NCBI RefSeq assembly: GCF_963676685.1
Contig: NC_092348.1
Coordinates: forward strand, 12,250,867-12,314,866
DNA: 64,000 nt
Direction of reading: 5' to 3'
From: Mytilus edulis
Lineage: Eukaryota; Mollusca; Bivalvia; Mytilida; Mytilidae
Numbering within the stretch: the first letter of the stretch is position 1; every line of letters begins with the position of its first letter. Shown piece by piece: positions 30,771 through 43,200 of the stretch. The position numbers and the translations under genes are program-made. The notes beneath the pieces were generated by a model, which worked only from the letters and a program-made list of their open reading frames with translations, made no database searches and was not told the origin of the DNA.

Positions 30771-32811
30771 AACGTAATCATGTTAATTATCAAGTCAGGA
30801 AATTTTTTCACCACAAATTACTTTTACTAAATTCTTCCATATATATAAAGATTTGATTTTGAAGTTTGGTTGTTCTTGTAGAAAACATAATTAAATCATT
30901 GTCCCAATGCCTATTCAACTGTCATTTTTGGTCAATACCGAAAACACTATTTCCTAGATCATAAAAACGGGTATGAACAGTCTTGTATCTTAGGTTTGAA
31001 AAATAATATTTTTTTCTGTAACCACGATGTTCGACTTATGATGAAATAATAAAAAGACATAATAAAACACCATTGCTAATGAATTAATTAAAAAACATTA
31101 ATTGATTTGCAAAAAGATATGGCAAACATGTATTGCGTCTACCACATCCTGTCTATTAGATAAATGAGTACAGTCGCTTACAGTGCAGGGACAAAAATGT
31201 TCAGTCTTATGGCTTAAAAAAACACCCAGTAAAGAATAGGTTGGCCTGATCTTGTAATTTAAAACTTGTGAGTTCATTGAAATCATTTTCCAAATAACAC
31301 AATTACCATGTTCTAGCCAAGCAAGAAAAATTATATTCATATTTCCAAACATCAAGACATTGCACATCTTAAATTTTGTCAATAACTATGAATCGGGGAA
31401 AATATGAAAAAAATATTATGATAGAAAATGAACCGTTTAACTAGGATATGATTATTACTTCTATAAAGCCCGGTTAAGTTCAATTTGTAAGTTCTGTCAA
31501 ACCTTTAAGGCATTAGTTATTATATTATTGTTTTGACAAAATCGACCACGGGTGCAATATGATAGAAATTATATACACGTTTGCTGACGGTAAAATTGAA
31601 AACATGCAACATCCATTCGTCAATAGTACAATTGATTCAATATGCATTATCGTATTAGATTATTTTCGATGTTAAATAATGTTATTCACATCATACAAAT
31701 GTTTCCGTGCCCGATCGTGAACAGAAGTATACATAAACTTTGATAGACGGTACCGGTAAAATTAAAAAAAAACCCAGCTACATGCATTAGACAATTTTTC
31801 AATTGAATCAATAATAATTCATTGCAGTATAAAAAAATAAATGTTCACCATGAAAAAAACTCTACAACAGGATAAAAATAAAAGCATAACTTTTACTCAA
31901 TTTCTATGTGTATTTGTAGCCATGAGTAGAGTTTACTGTTATGCCTGGACTGTTAAATCAACAGCAACCAGGACACCAACAAGCTTTGTGCTCAGTTTGA
32001 TTGGTAACTTTGCAAAGTTCATCTAGCGTCCTTTTGTGGCATCTTTATGTTACAATACCAAACTTTCTCTTCTATCTTTTCACAAACCTGCATTTACCAT
32101 CGACAGGCTAAAAAGTAGTGTTATTTTATTTGAGTTCTTATTATTTAGAAAAATATTGGTCACTGGACAAATGGGTATTTTTCTTCTCCTAACAAAGATA
32201 TGTCATCGCTTCTTTTTGGAGTGTTGATAGAATATGCATTATCATGTTTTTCTTCCACCGATAGGAAGGGCCTTTCCTTAGCCTTAATATATTTCTCTTG
32301 ATTTTCAATATACGTTTAGCTGACCTATTCTCTGAGGATTGAACAATAATCATACTATTTTGTTCTGACACTGTCTTTATATTCATTTGTACTGACTACA
32401 GTATATATTTTATAATTACCAAGGGACACATTCAATCTCTTTTGCTCTCAATAGGAAAGTAAATATATGTTTATATATTGGAAATAGTCTGGAACTGTTT
32501 TGTTTGTCATATCGTGATTTTTTTAACTGAAGACACAGGTCACGTCTGCAGCAGCATCCATATCAGATTGATATTGGAAATTTGTTTTATTGAAAAATAA
32601 AACATTAAATCCGCTTGCAGAGCACCTCTGGTTCAATAATATTATTTTCTGTTATCGTCTTTATCATGTTTATAATTATCTTTGCTGATTCTTGTGTATA
32701 TTTAATTTCTAACAAGGGAAACATTTAATCGTCTTTTTACTCAACAGGACAATGATATATGAAAACAAGAAGTTAAAAGTTAATTTGTCCCAGGCGTATT
32801 TCTTGACTCAC
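30771..32811. other. Intergenic, no gene seen
   Basis: AT-rich; no supported exon, RNA or clear repeat. Confidence 0.4.
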
Positions 32812-32925
32812 CTTCACCTGGAATGCTCAAAGTCTAATATGTTATGTCAATGATGTGTATGAACCTAAACAGCTGAGGAGATATATCAAAAATAAATACC
32901 AATCTAAGGACAACTTACGTTATGC
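32812..32925. repeat. Dispersed repeat R3 copy
   Basis: Diverged copy of a segment also at 36285-36390 and 47400-47515, sharing 'GGAAcGCTCAaAGcT', 'AAACAGcTGAGGAG.TAT' and 'CTAAGG.CAA' patterns. Confidence 0.5.
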
Positions 32926-33397
32926 CTTATGAAGATGAAATCTAAGTATCTTTATTTTAAACAATTTTAGAAAGGTTTGTTAATAATCATGTCAGTACCG
33001 AAGTAATGACTACTAAACTGATTGTATACTAAGGGACTGATAGTCCACCTGCAGAGGTATCATTAAATCCACGTTCCTCTCTAAATTACAGTAAATATAT
33101 ACAAATATGTTGTAGGTTATCTAGAAGAAAAGTACGCCTTCACAAGTTTTTTTTTTATTTTACACAACATCTGGTTTTTCATATGACAATGTATATTTTT
33201 CAAATTGCCGTAACCACAACCCCGTCCACTTTTCCCAGATTATGACCCAGCGATTAAGACTAATCATCAGGTTTGAACGTTCACGAGCAACATAACGGGT
33301 GTCACGTGAAGAACCATTATGACTTAATCTTCTGTCAAAAGTTGAGTTCAGACCTGGTTTACATTGCCTAGTCTGAAGTTTTAGTCTTTGTTAAAAA

Positions 33398-33720
33398 AAA
33401 AGAGTAAAAACACAAAAATACTGAACTCCGAGGAAAATTCAATCGGAAAGTCCCTAATCACATGGCAAAATCGAATGACAAAATACATCAAACGAATGGA
33501 CGACTACTGTCATATTCCTGACTTGGTTCAGACATTTTCAAATGCAAAAAAGGGTGGATTTAGCCTGGTTTTATAGCGCTACACCTCTCACTTTTACAAC
33601 AGTCTCATTAAATTCCGTTATTTTTTCAACGACGCGTGAACAAAATAGACATAATAAATAACATAGTCAAAATATTCGGTACAGCAGTCATCACTGTGTA
33701 ACAATCTTAAAACAAACAAT
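33398..33720. repeat. Dispersed repeat R2 copy 1
   Basis: Matches 35940-36265 over ~320 bp: shared blocks 'ACTGAACTCCGAGGAAAATT', 'ACATCAAACGAATGGA', 'ATATTCCTGACTTGGT', 'CCTGGTTTTATAGC', 'CAACGA.GCGTGAACAAAA'. No coding content accepted. Confidence 0.75.
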
Positions 33721-33987
33721 TTTCTTAATTTTCGTAATTTTCGTGTTGTTAGTCTTTTGTTGTTTTTGTGTTCTTGTTTTCTACTTATGAGTTTGAATGC
33801 CCTTTACGTTTCATTTGTGTCTTTTACAGTTTGTACTATTTTGTACACAGTGAAATCTTCAAATACCCAAAATGACAGGAGTACAACTTGAAAAATACAC
33901 AATTACTAGTATTAGTATTTGTTTCTCACACAATATTTAACAAAAGTGGAATAAGATGTTTATTTATAAGTCAAAACACAATTAAAT

Positions 33988-34066
33988 GGGATAACCGTTT
34001 CACAAATGATATCGGATATATTCCTTACGTCGTGACTACAATCCCCTGCCCTTTCATGAATTTTAA
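33988..34066 (+). mobile_element. PLE fragment: RT C-terminal codons and start of tail
   Basis: Encodes the family's last residues (GITVSQMI-like, '..DIFLTS') followed by 'CTACAATCCCCT.CCCTTTCA', as in the copy ending at 55188. Only ~80 bp remain. Confidence 0.65.
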
Positions 34067-34365
34067 AAGAGCTTATATAAATGGGTTTTGAAATCAGCAA
34101 TACTATTTTTTAATCTTAATAGTCGGTGTTCTTCAATGACACATGATTTGTTTGATTAGGCAGCACTTGCAAAAAGCGTTAGCTAATACTTGAAATAAAT
34201 ATGAAATTATACAGATTTCATAAAATTTCATTTATAGACTTTATTCCTAAATGAAATCTCATATAGGTGCTTTATTTTTTAATGTTATGCATTTCTCGTG
34301 ACCTCTACCGCCTGACAGCAAAAGTGAAATGAGACTATTTTAACCAAGAAATGAAACACATATTT

Positions 34366-35245
34366 ATCTTCCACGAGGTTCAATAGTGCATAGACACAAA
34401 TCTTCGACAAAGTATGAAATGGTATACGTAAAAAACTTCAATGAGGTACTTATCTTTTGGTATACATACGAATCTTCCATGTGATACGAAATGGTAGACA
34501 CACATATCTTCCATTAGATTCGAAATGGCATACATACAAATCTTCCATGAGGTTCGAAATGTATACATATAAATCTTCCATAAAGTACGAAATGACGCAC
34601 ATAAATAAGAAAGTTTTTAACAAGAAAATAAGAACATATAATATAAAAAAGAAGATGTGGTTTGATTGCCGATGAGACACCGTACAGCCTTCAACAATGA
34701 GCAAAGCCCATACTGCATAGTCAGCTATAAAAGACCCCGAAATGACAATGTAAAACAATTCAAACGAGAAAACTAACGGCCTTATTTATATACAAAAAAT
34801 GAACGAAAAACATGAGGTACGAAATGGTATACATATAAATCTTCCATAAGGTACGAAATGGCGCACATCAATGAGAACGTTTTTAACAAGAACACAAGAA
34901 CATATAATATAAAAAAGAAGATGTGGTTTGATTGCCAATTAGACACCGTACAGCCTTCAACAATGAGCAATTCGCATACTGCATAGTCAGCTATAAAAGG
35001 CCCTGAAATGACAATATAAAACAATTCAAACGAGCGAACTAACGACCTTATTTATATACAAAAAAAGAACGAAAAACATGAAGTACGAAATGGTATACAT
35101 ATGAATATTCCATGAAGTACGAAATGGTATACAGATACATGTTCCATGAGGTACTAAATAGTCAAGGTTCCAAATGGTCAAGGTACCAAATGGTCAGGTT
35201 ACAAAATGGGGGGTACGAAATGGTAAGGTTACGAAATGTCTATAA
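34366..35245. repeat. Compound tandem region: 'TACGAAATGG' repeats and a ~260-bp duplication
   Basis: Short modules of the form 'AGGTACGAAATGGTATACAT' recur from 34366 to 34600, around 34810-34880 and from 35080 to 35245. The segment ~34571-34830, which includes an R1 fragment, is repeated at ~34831-35100 with ~90% identity. Confidence 0.75.
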
Positions 35246-35939
35246 TTGGGTCAATCTCCGTGTTTGTTTCATAACTAATAATAGACACGTTGCGTTTTTT
35301 TATGTTGTCACTTAACAGTAAACAAAATAACCCGATATAAGTGTCATGCGTCCAAACCACTTTTCTGGACTTTCCTTAATGAAGAACGCTAAAACTAAAA
35401 ATGTTAATGCCAAGGGGTATACGTAATAGATCAAGGGCTACATTATAAAAAAAACTTTAAAATGGTCAAATCCGTCTACGGTCAACAATGTCCGTTCAAA
35501 AGTAATAACTACTACACGGACTATAGTATCGGGGAATCATAGTCCACTAGTAGATGTATCACATGTCTGCCCATAGAACAGTAAATGTAGATACAGAGAT
35601 TGTAAGTAGCTTGGGTGAATACGCACTAACTGTACTATTTGGTATTCTGTAAAGTATTAGAAAAACGGAGGTTGACAGAAAATGACAGAAACACAACTGT
35701 TTAATAGACGCAAACTTACTATAAATTTATCTCGCATTCTTTCACAAAATTGGTATAACATGGCTTGTTTTTGTAAAAGTGCACACTCAGTCACTTGTCC
35801 TAATCAGTGTTGTCATATTACTTTTATATTCGTTTGAGATTGGCAAATTAGAATTCAAATATATTAAAAGTGTATTGTTCCATGATGGAGTTCAAGTCAA
35901 ATGTTTGCTTACTATAAAAATGATAACAAAACGTTATAA

Positions 35940-36265
35940 AAAGTAAAAACACAAAAATACTGAACTCCGAGGAAAATTCAAAAGGGAAAGGCCCAAATCA
36001 AATGGCAAATTTAAAAGTTCAAACACATCAAACGAATGGATAACAACTGTAATATTCCTGACTTGGTACAGGCATTTTCGTATGTAGAAAATGGTGGATT
36101 GAACCTGGTTTTATAGCTAGCTAAACCTCTCACTTGTATGACAGTCGCATCAAATTCCATTACATTTTCAACGATGCGTGAACAAAACAAACAGACACAA
36201 TAGGTAAAAATGTCAAAAAAAGGGGTACAGCAGTCAACATTGTGTTATCATCTTAAATACTACGC
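35940..36265. repeat. Dispersed repeat R2 copy 2
   Basis: Same family as 33398-33720, same orientation, 2.5 kb away; perhaps part of an older segmental duplication since an R3 copy also lies near each. Confidence 0.75.
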
Positions 36266-36284
36266 GTGTGCTTTTCTGGATTTT

Positions 36285-36390
36285 CATTCATCTGGAACGC
36301 TCATAGCTGAATATATCAAAGTCAAGAATGTATAATACCAAACAGTTGAGGAGCTATACTAAAAGGGACCTTAGATCCTAAGGCAAAACA
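36285..36390. repeat. Dispersed repeat R3 copy
   Basis: See 32812-32925 and 47400-47515; contains 'CATCTGGAACGCTCATAGCT' and 'AACAGTTGAGGAGCTATACT'. Confidence 0.5.
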
Positions 36391-36978
36391 AATCGCAATT
36401 ATCGGCATTGTGACTTTTGTGGGTATTGACCATTTTACATATTTGCAAATAGAAATACTGATTTGATAAATATGGATTTCTAGATTTTTTTCAGCAAATA
36501 TTTTGAAGTCAAATTTTCAATATATGTAGCTATTGATACTTCTGATAAGCATTAATACGAATTAGTTTGATAAATTAGTGTAGTAAAATATATCTGAGGT
36601 TAATCAAAATTTGACAATTGTTTTTGTTGCAGCAGTTCTATGTAATGTTTACTTTGCAATTTACTCTTTTAAACTGATTATATTTTCTACCGTGAACGCA
36701 CAAAACTAAGAGCTAACTTGTGTCATAGGAAATGTGCTTCCAGTGCTCAATAAACTTTGACTAGTAAAGAAAAAAGTATGTTTCGGCTTGTTTTTTTTTA
36801 TTTTATTAGTTTCATTAGGAATGGAATCATCCAGTGAATTTCAATCTTACAGAATTAATTTTCTATCTGTGTATATAAGGGACTGATGTTCAGATTATCT
36901 TACCTGAGTGGGCTAATTTGAAATAGACGCACATCTTATACAAAATGGTTCACCAGCTGATGATGCTATAGAAAAATA

Positions 36979-37663
36979 ATGATGGAAACATTTCGACTGT
37001 TATTCCTGGTACTGTAATATTCATTTGCAATAACAATAGGTAAGATTTCAACTTAATATAGGGAAGCTTGCTTTTTGTTGTTGTTTTTTTTTTGGTACTC
37101 TTTTATTGAGTTGTTATTGGAGTTATTTCCAAATATTTTTTTACCATTTATTGAAGTTTTGTCTATAATTAACTCATCATAGATACCAATTAAGTTGCGA
37201 CTTGCATACGATACGAATAAGAGGTTTAATTAGATTTGATCCACAATGTTCTACGTAAACTTGTGTCTGTATCGAGACAAGAATAAGACAGTTGTTTTCC
37301 AGTCGTTTTTATGCGTTTGAGCTTTTAAATTTGCCATTTGATAAGAAAATTTCCGTTTTCGGTATTTTTTATTTAAGTCTGATAGATATTCTTCTTATTT
37401 TTTGGGTATAAATTGTACTAATTAAATTTTTAAGAGTATTATAGAACGGATCTTTTAATGTTAAAATTATAATATAATTTGAAATAAATGGTATCTTGAT
37501 TATTATTTTTTTTCAACTGGAGATAGGATTTGTTGAGATCATTATATTTCTATTTCTTATCATTTGAAAACCATTGACTAATTTCTTAATTTTGCAAGGT
37601 GATCAAAAGTTTATACCTAGTAGTGTAGACCTACTGGAACCCAAATCTGATCCCCTGATTTAA
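36979..37663 (+). pseudogene. Possible decayed two-exon small secreted peptide gene
   Basis: Exon 1 (36979-37039) would encode a signal-peptide-like start, MMETFRLLFLVL, then an in-frame TAA at 37015-37017, then YSFAITI, ending at a good donor (AG|GTAAG). A TATAAG box lies ~100 bp upstream (36872). A candidate exon 2 (37599-37663, acceptor ATTTTGCAAG) continues in phase for 21 codons to a stop. All elements are weak one by one and exon pairs like this arise by chance. No family recognised. Confidence 0.2.
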
Positions 37664-37689
37664 TTATTCATTACCTATGCACGACAACT

Positions 37690-38060
37690 TTTTTTTGTTT
37701 AACTTCATAGGGAGGCCCGACATTATAAGTTATATAGTTTTCTACTGACCCCTACGGATCCATAGACGGTTAGTAAAATACATAGGGGATGAGGCCAAAG
37801 GCCGAATCCCCAATAGATTTTATTCACCCTATATGGTCCGTAGGGTCAGTTGTTAACCGTATAACAAATTTATCGCACGCTGGATTTTTTCTGCTGCGTT
37901 TTGTTGTAAAAAAAACAATGAAACACAACAACATTAATAGATGACGTCACCATTTACGCGTCATGAACCCCCTATGAAATTACTAAACCCGTACGGTCTC
38001 ATAGGGGTCACCACGTGATGTCGTTAAACCAATTACAAAGTGATAATTTACCCGCGGTGC
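37690..38060. repeat. Multi-hairpin repeat with 'CATAGGGGTCA' arms
   Basis: Hairpin 1: 'CTGACCCCTACGGATCCATAG' region near 37743 pairs with 'CTATATGGTCCGTAGGGTCAG' near 37830; at its tip GGGGATGAGGCC-AAA-GGCCGAATCCCC forms a second stem. Hairpin 2: 'GATGACGTCACC..CCCCTATGA' near 37941 pairs with 'TCATAGGGGTCACCACGTGATGTC' pieces near 38000-38023. No coding content. Confidence 0.7.
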
Positions 38061-38579
38061 GATAATTCTTCATATGTATGTAATAAGCAAAGAGATGCAT
38101 CAAGATATTCTAATACCATCAAGTATAATTGAAGTGTCATCTGTATAATGTTGGATAAAATTTTCTTTATCACCTATTTTAATCCCTTTTTTATATAATT
38201 TCTGTACATAAAACAAAGATTTATGGTAATAATGGATCCCTTCGTCTACAATCTCTTTAGTTTTTAATTAATTCAGATAAAACAATTTTGAGAAACTGCA
38301 AAAATTATATTCATGTACGAAAGTTTTATAATGGACCAAAATTGAAAAGTCCTATATATTCGTTTTTGATAACATGTCATGAAACAAGGTCAGAAGCTAT
38401 GAGAAGGAGCAGTCTTTGTAAATCATTTAATATTGTAAATTATAAAATTTCATTTATAAAACTTCTAATTCCGAGTATAAACCTACCGGGAATGAAACCT
38501 GCGTATTCGCTGTTTATAATTTATTGTTACGCTGATTAAACGCTCTGCAATGCTTATTGATGCTTTGTATGTGTGATTT

Positions 38580-38905
38580 TTAATAATATAAAAAAGAAGA
38601 TGTGGTATTATTTCCAATGAGACAACTATCCACAAAAGACCAAAATGACACAGTCATTAACAACTATAGGTCACCGTACGGCCTTCAACAATGAGCAAAG
38701 CCCATACCGCATAGTCAGCTATAAAAGGCCCCGATAAGACAATGTAAAACAATTCAAACGAGGAAACTAACGGCCTTATTTATTTAAAAATAAAAATGAA
38801 CGAAAAACAAATATGTAACACATACACAAACGACAACCACTGAATTACAGGCTCCTGACTTGGGACAGGCACATAAATAAATAATGTGACGGGGTTAAAT
38901 ATGTT
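38580..38905 (-). repeat. Dispersed repeat R1, fullest copy
   Basis: Begins 'ATATAAAAAAGAAGATGTGG', then 'CCAATGAGACAACTATCCAC', 'ACCAAAATGACACAG', 'GGTCACCGTACGGCCTTCAA', 'GGCCTTATTTATTT', and ends near 'CTTGGGACAGGCACATAAAT'. Its reverse complement matches 840-1160 and 58985-59300. Confidence 0.8.
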
Positions 38906-40394
38906 CTTTTTTTAGTGTACAAGTTATAATTCCTTTTTTTTTTAGTATGAAAATGAGTAATTCCCCTTTTCCTAATTATAAATAACGATTGAAATACGTA
39001 TATGTTTATCTAACTAAGATAAAATCATTTGTAAAACCATCTGACCTATGGCTTTTTTCATCGTCCTTTTTTCTGGTAGCTGTTGTTGATTCAATATAAG
39101 TAATTTCACCCAAAAAGTCTCTTATGGTATAAATTAGTTTTTTAATAACACTATCAGGAATTTCATAATGTTATTTGGGATTAATATAATTCAGGTTTTC
39201 TATTTTGTTATACCGCCTTTTGTAATAATCATTTTTTTATTTCTATTGTTATTCTAATTATTTCTGACTTTAAAGGAAGCATATGTAATTGATTGTACTT
39301 TAGTTTTATTTAATAGAATTTCCAAGAAGTTTTATTCATTTATAGTTAATTAAATTTGATTTTCTGAGTCATTTGTCTGTGCTTAGGTTTATCTGTTATA
39401 TATATTAAGGATGCATATTGTTCTTTAACTTTATTTGTTGGCTCATTAACATCAATTGAATTTTAATTTAATTCCATGACCTTTGCCAATAAGGAACATG
39501 TTGTGTAAGGCCTTGTAATATTTAAATTCCAATCTTGCTTGTTTAATGGGATTAGTTTTTCTTCATGTAATGCCTTTTTAATTCAGGATACATTTCCATA
39601 AAAAGACTAGTTAAATCGTCAATTTCTATTAAGGCTAAAACTTTATTTTGCTTTCAGGTTTTTAAAATTAAGGTATTTGTGTGTACCTACGCATCAATAT
39701 ATTGTTATTTGTGAACGAAGTTTTTTTGCTTTAAACTGGCGTTTTAGTCTGTGTTTCTCTTAAATGATGTGGGTTTTTTTTGTTGTTGTTATGATCAGAT
39801 AGTGTATCCATTTACGACTGATTTTTACAGTTTGTTTTTATGTTGTAATGTTTCACCAGTTTCCAATGTTAGGTAATGGTCAAACATGTCTAATCTCGCC
39901 ACATGTTGTATGTGCATGTTCAAAGTCAAGTGCTTATAGATCATTGGTTGTCGTTGGTTCGTGTCTATCATATTGTCCGATTGAATAGTTTCATATTTTG
40001 ATGCCGATCGTTAGTAGCCGACTATAGAGCATCGTTTTTATCTCATTGTTGAAGGCCGTGTTGCTTCAATTGCTTACATTAACTCCGTTTTAACTTTTTT
40101 TTCATTTGTCATGTTCTGTTTTAAAACTTTCAATACACTAAGCTGATTATTATAAGCCCTGTTAATGAAACTGTTGATACAAACTTAATAATAAACCCTT
40201 TTCGACTAAAGCCAATCACGTAAGCATTGAAATGATTGCAGCAAAGAATGATCTTTTAGGTCATCTACATAAGTCACAGGATTGAAAATATACGTTTATG
40301 TTTGCCTGTGATAGAACATACGCTTGATTGCCACACTTAGTATTTCTTTTTTCGAACCGAAGTACTTATTATGTTGATAGGACAACACGTCAAA
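38906..40394. other. Intergenic, no gene seen
   Basis: AT-rich; a weak R1-like stretch (GTTGTCGTTGGTTCGTGTC) near 39947-39970. No gene recognised. Confidence 0.4.
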
Positions 40395-40560
40395 AAGAGG
40401 CAAAAGAGATATCAAACGCATAACGGTGCAATGTGGTAAAAAAAGACAAACAACAGTACAAAAAACACAACGTAGAAAATTGAATACTGAAAAACACGAT
40501 TCCCACTACAAAACCACGTGATCTCATTTTCACCGGCAAATAACAAATAAAAAGGGAGAG
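40395..40560 (-). mobile_element. Diverged PLE 3'-tail fragment
   Basis: Reverse-complement match to the PLE tail: 'AAAGACAAACAACAGTACA', 'ACACAACGTAGAAAA.TGAA', '..CACGATTCCCACTACAAAA' and 'GTGATCTCA'. Confidence 0.55.
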
Positions 40561-40934
40561 CACTTTGTCTAAAGTACACTGACAAAACATGTTTAGTATT
40601 AAGTATCAACAATCTGGTACGGTAATGAATGGGCCACCTACAGACAAAGAAATGTTACAGTTCTGTCTATTTATGTCGTACTGTATAAAATTGAAGAACA
40701 TAAATATAACTATGAGATGAAAGACTTTCTGAAGTCGTTCTGATAAATGAATAAATAAATTAAAATCCAAGTCAAAATTATGACAAGAGTTAATCTTAAC
40801 TCGAATTTGTTTAATTAATCATTGATTTGTGCACATTGTATTGAAGATATTTTACGCAAAAAAAAGGATATCTTCATGGATATTGCAGGATAAGCCACTT
40901 TTCGCACCTCAATATTTGCATTTCTATATATAGA

Positions 40935-41150
40935 AATAAAAAAAACATCTGGTATGATTACCAATGGTAAAACTCTCCATCCAAGTAAAAAATTTGTAAA
41001 AGTAAACCATTTCGGTCAAAGTACGGTCTTCCACATGGAGCCTTAGCTCACAAAAAACAGCAACCTATAGACGCTTTCAAAAATGACTTGTGTAAAACCA
41101 TTCAAACGGGGAAACTAATGGTGTAATCAATATAAAATAAAACGAAAAAC
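40935..41150 (-). repeat. Diverged R1 repeat
   Basis: Shares 'TGGTATGATTACCAATGG', 'AAAACTCTCCAT', 'AACCATTCAAACGGGGAAAC' and 'AAACGAAAAACGAG' with other copies. Confidence 0.55.
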
Positions 41151-41611
41151 GAGACACACTTAAGAACCACTTCAACATCTTCTGAACATTAGATTCCTGA
41201 CGTTTTAAAAGGTACTAAATTTCACCCTTATCTGAAACAATAGTGTAACACCACAACATAGAAAGACACAGTATACAATAACAATTGAATTGAAATGGCT
41301 GAACTCAATCAAAAGACAGATAAACATACACTGAACGAATAAATGTTATATATGACACAATGAAAATGCAAAATCTACAGGATAAGGGGTTTAATGTTAA
41401 ACATCTTAGAAAAAAATCAACTATAACCTTGAACAAAATACTGCGAAATAGAATAATTTACACAAGTAAAGAAAATAATTTTGGTATACGGTATACAGTA
41501 TTAATGGAGAACGAAAATATTTTTTCAAAGTACTAGAACAGTAGTGAATATTGATAGTCCTACCAAACATTTATCAAAGCTGGTATATATGAAAGATACA
41601 GAGACGATGTA

Positions 41612-42082
41612 TAGGTGTAATACCACGATCATTGATTTTCCCCTATTAGTCTTTGTTAAATTTGCACTTTTCAAAAAATTGTGCAGAATTTATCTTTGTT
41701 TCAAAGACAGAAATACTTGGCATGAGTAAATTTGTATCCTGTCCAGTACTATAGAAGAAAATGTCGCATAACATTTCATTGCATAGAAGAATATAACCAT
41801 CACTGGAAGTTCACCAATCAAATTTCTCCGCTTATTTAACCTGTGTACAAGCTTTATTAACAATGTAACCTCAAGTTTATGAAATATTCTATAGAACCCC
41901 AAATAAAATAATAATGGTGCTTTGAAATACACAAGCCAGATGTTTATGAAACAGAAATGTTTTACTGCAATAAAGTGTAGGATTAATTACCTACACCTGT
42001 CAAATTCAAGGGAATATTTTTTTCGACCTATTTTCGTATACAACCGGATGTGACGTACATTGATTCGGTGGTATTACACCTA
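41612..42082. mobile_element. TIR MITE, ~471 bp
   Basis: Left end TAGGTGTAATACCACGATCA and right end ..TTCGGTGGTATTACACCTA are inverted repeats of ~25 bp. No coding content. Confidence 0.75.
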
Positions 42083-42234
42083 AAGTTACTGAAAAATTAC
42101 AATGCAACTAACTCAAAACTTATTTTTAAACCATAATCAAACATTTTAAAGAAAATATTTGTTAAACAATGTAATTTGATATACACCTACGCATACATAA
42201 TGTCTTGTTTTCATATTCATCGAGATAACTACAA

Positions 42235-42506
42235 TAAGGTGGTACCTAACACCTGAACTAAAATTGATTTTGCTCGTTTAATTTTCTTAAAATTTTGACA
42301 AATTATTTAGTTTGACCCTTTAACAAAAATATCAAAAAAAATTGAACCAACCGTTTAATCAGAAAAATTACACTGGTTATATAGCAGTTTGACAAACACT
42401 TATTTTGATCATTGAGAAGCTTAATATTCCCTTAAGAACACAACGTCATTAAAACGTTCTGCTGATTTTACAGAGTTACCTCCCTGTAGTGTTAGGTACC
42501 ACCTTA
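42235..42506. mobile_element. TIR MITE, 272 bp
   Basis: Terminal repeats TAAGGTGGTACCTAACAC and GTGTTAGGTACCACCTTA are a perfect 18-bp inverted pair. No coding content. Confidence 0.85.
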
Positions 42507-42989
42507 AATACTTGCTATTCTGAAATTCAAAGATGATAACCTTTATTTAATATTGCCATTTTAATTCTCCTTTGTTGAATCAGCTATTTGTTTTGATAGT
42601 GGTTTAAGATAATATTATAGTGGTGACTACTTACAAGGTTGTCTGTTTGTTTTCCTCACACATTGTTGTCAATATAATGGATTTCAACCTAACTGTCATA
42701 CCGAAATATAGCTAGCTACCAGGTAAGCTGGTTTTCGACTAATAATAAATATTAATAGATAATCAAATTTAGCCAATATCTGTCAAAAGTATTCTGTAAT
42801 ATTTTGGATTTTAAGTCCTCACCCTCTTGTAGAATAAAGTTACGCACACAAGAGGCTTCAAATATATTTCAATTGTATTCCTACCTCGGAATTGACATTC
42901 AGCATATGATGCTGCATAGACAAAATGTGGAACTTTTTCATTGTTGATTTGTTAATTGCTACCTACCGAATTATGCCTTTCACCGGTTT

Positions 42990-43200
42990 TGAACTTGCAT
43001 GAACAAAACGACTGGTGCCACATATGGACCATGATGTTCTTACTTTTCCAATGTACCTGATATGACACACCCATTTTTTTTTTTTTTACTTTTTGTTTTG
43101 GTGGGTGCTCAGTCTTTAGTTTTCTAGAGTGTTTTTTTGTAAACTGATGATTGTCTTTTGAATGATTTTTGTCTTTTGCCTTAGCCTTGTTGGTATGTTT
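42990..43200 (+). mobile_element. Diverged PLE 3'-tail fragment
   Basis: Ordered matches to the PLE tail: 'GACTGGTGCCACATATGGA', 'GTACCTGATATGACAC', 'TTGGTGGGTGCTCAGTCTTT', 'AGTTTTCTAGAGTGT', 'TGATTTTTGTCTTTTGCC'. Confidence 0.6.

Noticed and set aside
31098-31382. 94-codon minus-strand frame with several Cys
   Set aside because: No recognisable family, no splice context, isolated in AT-rich DNA.
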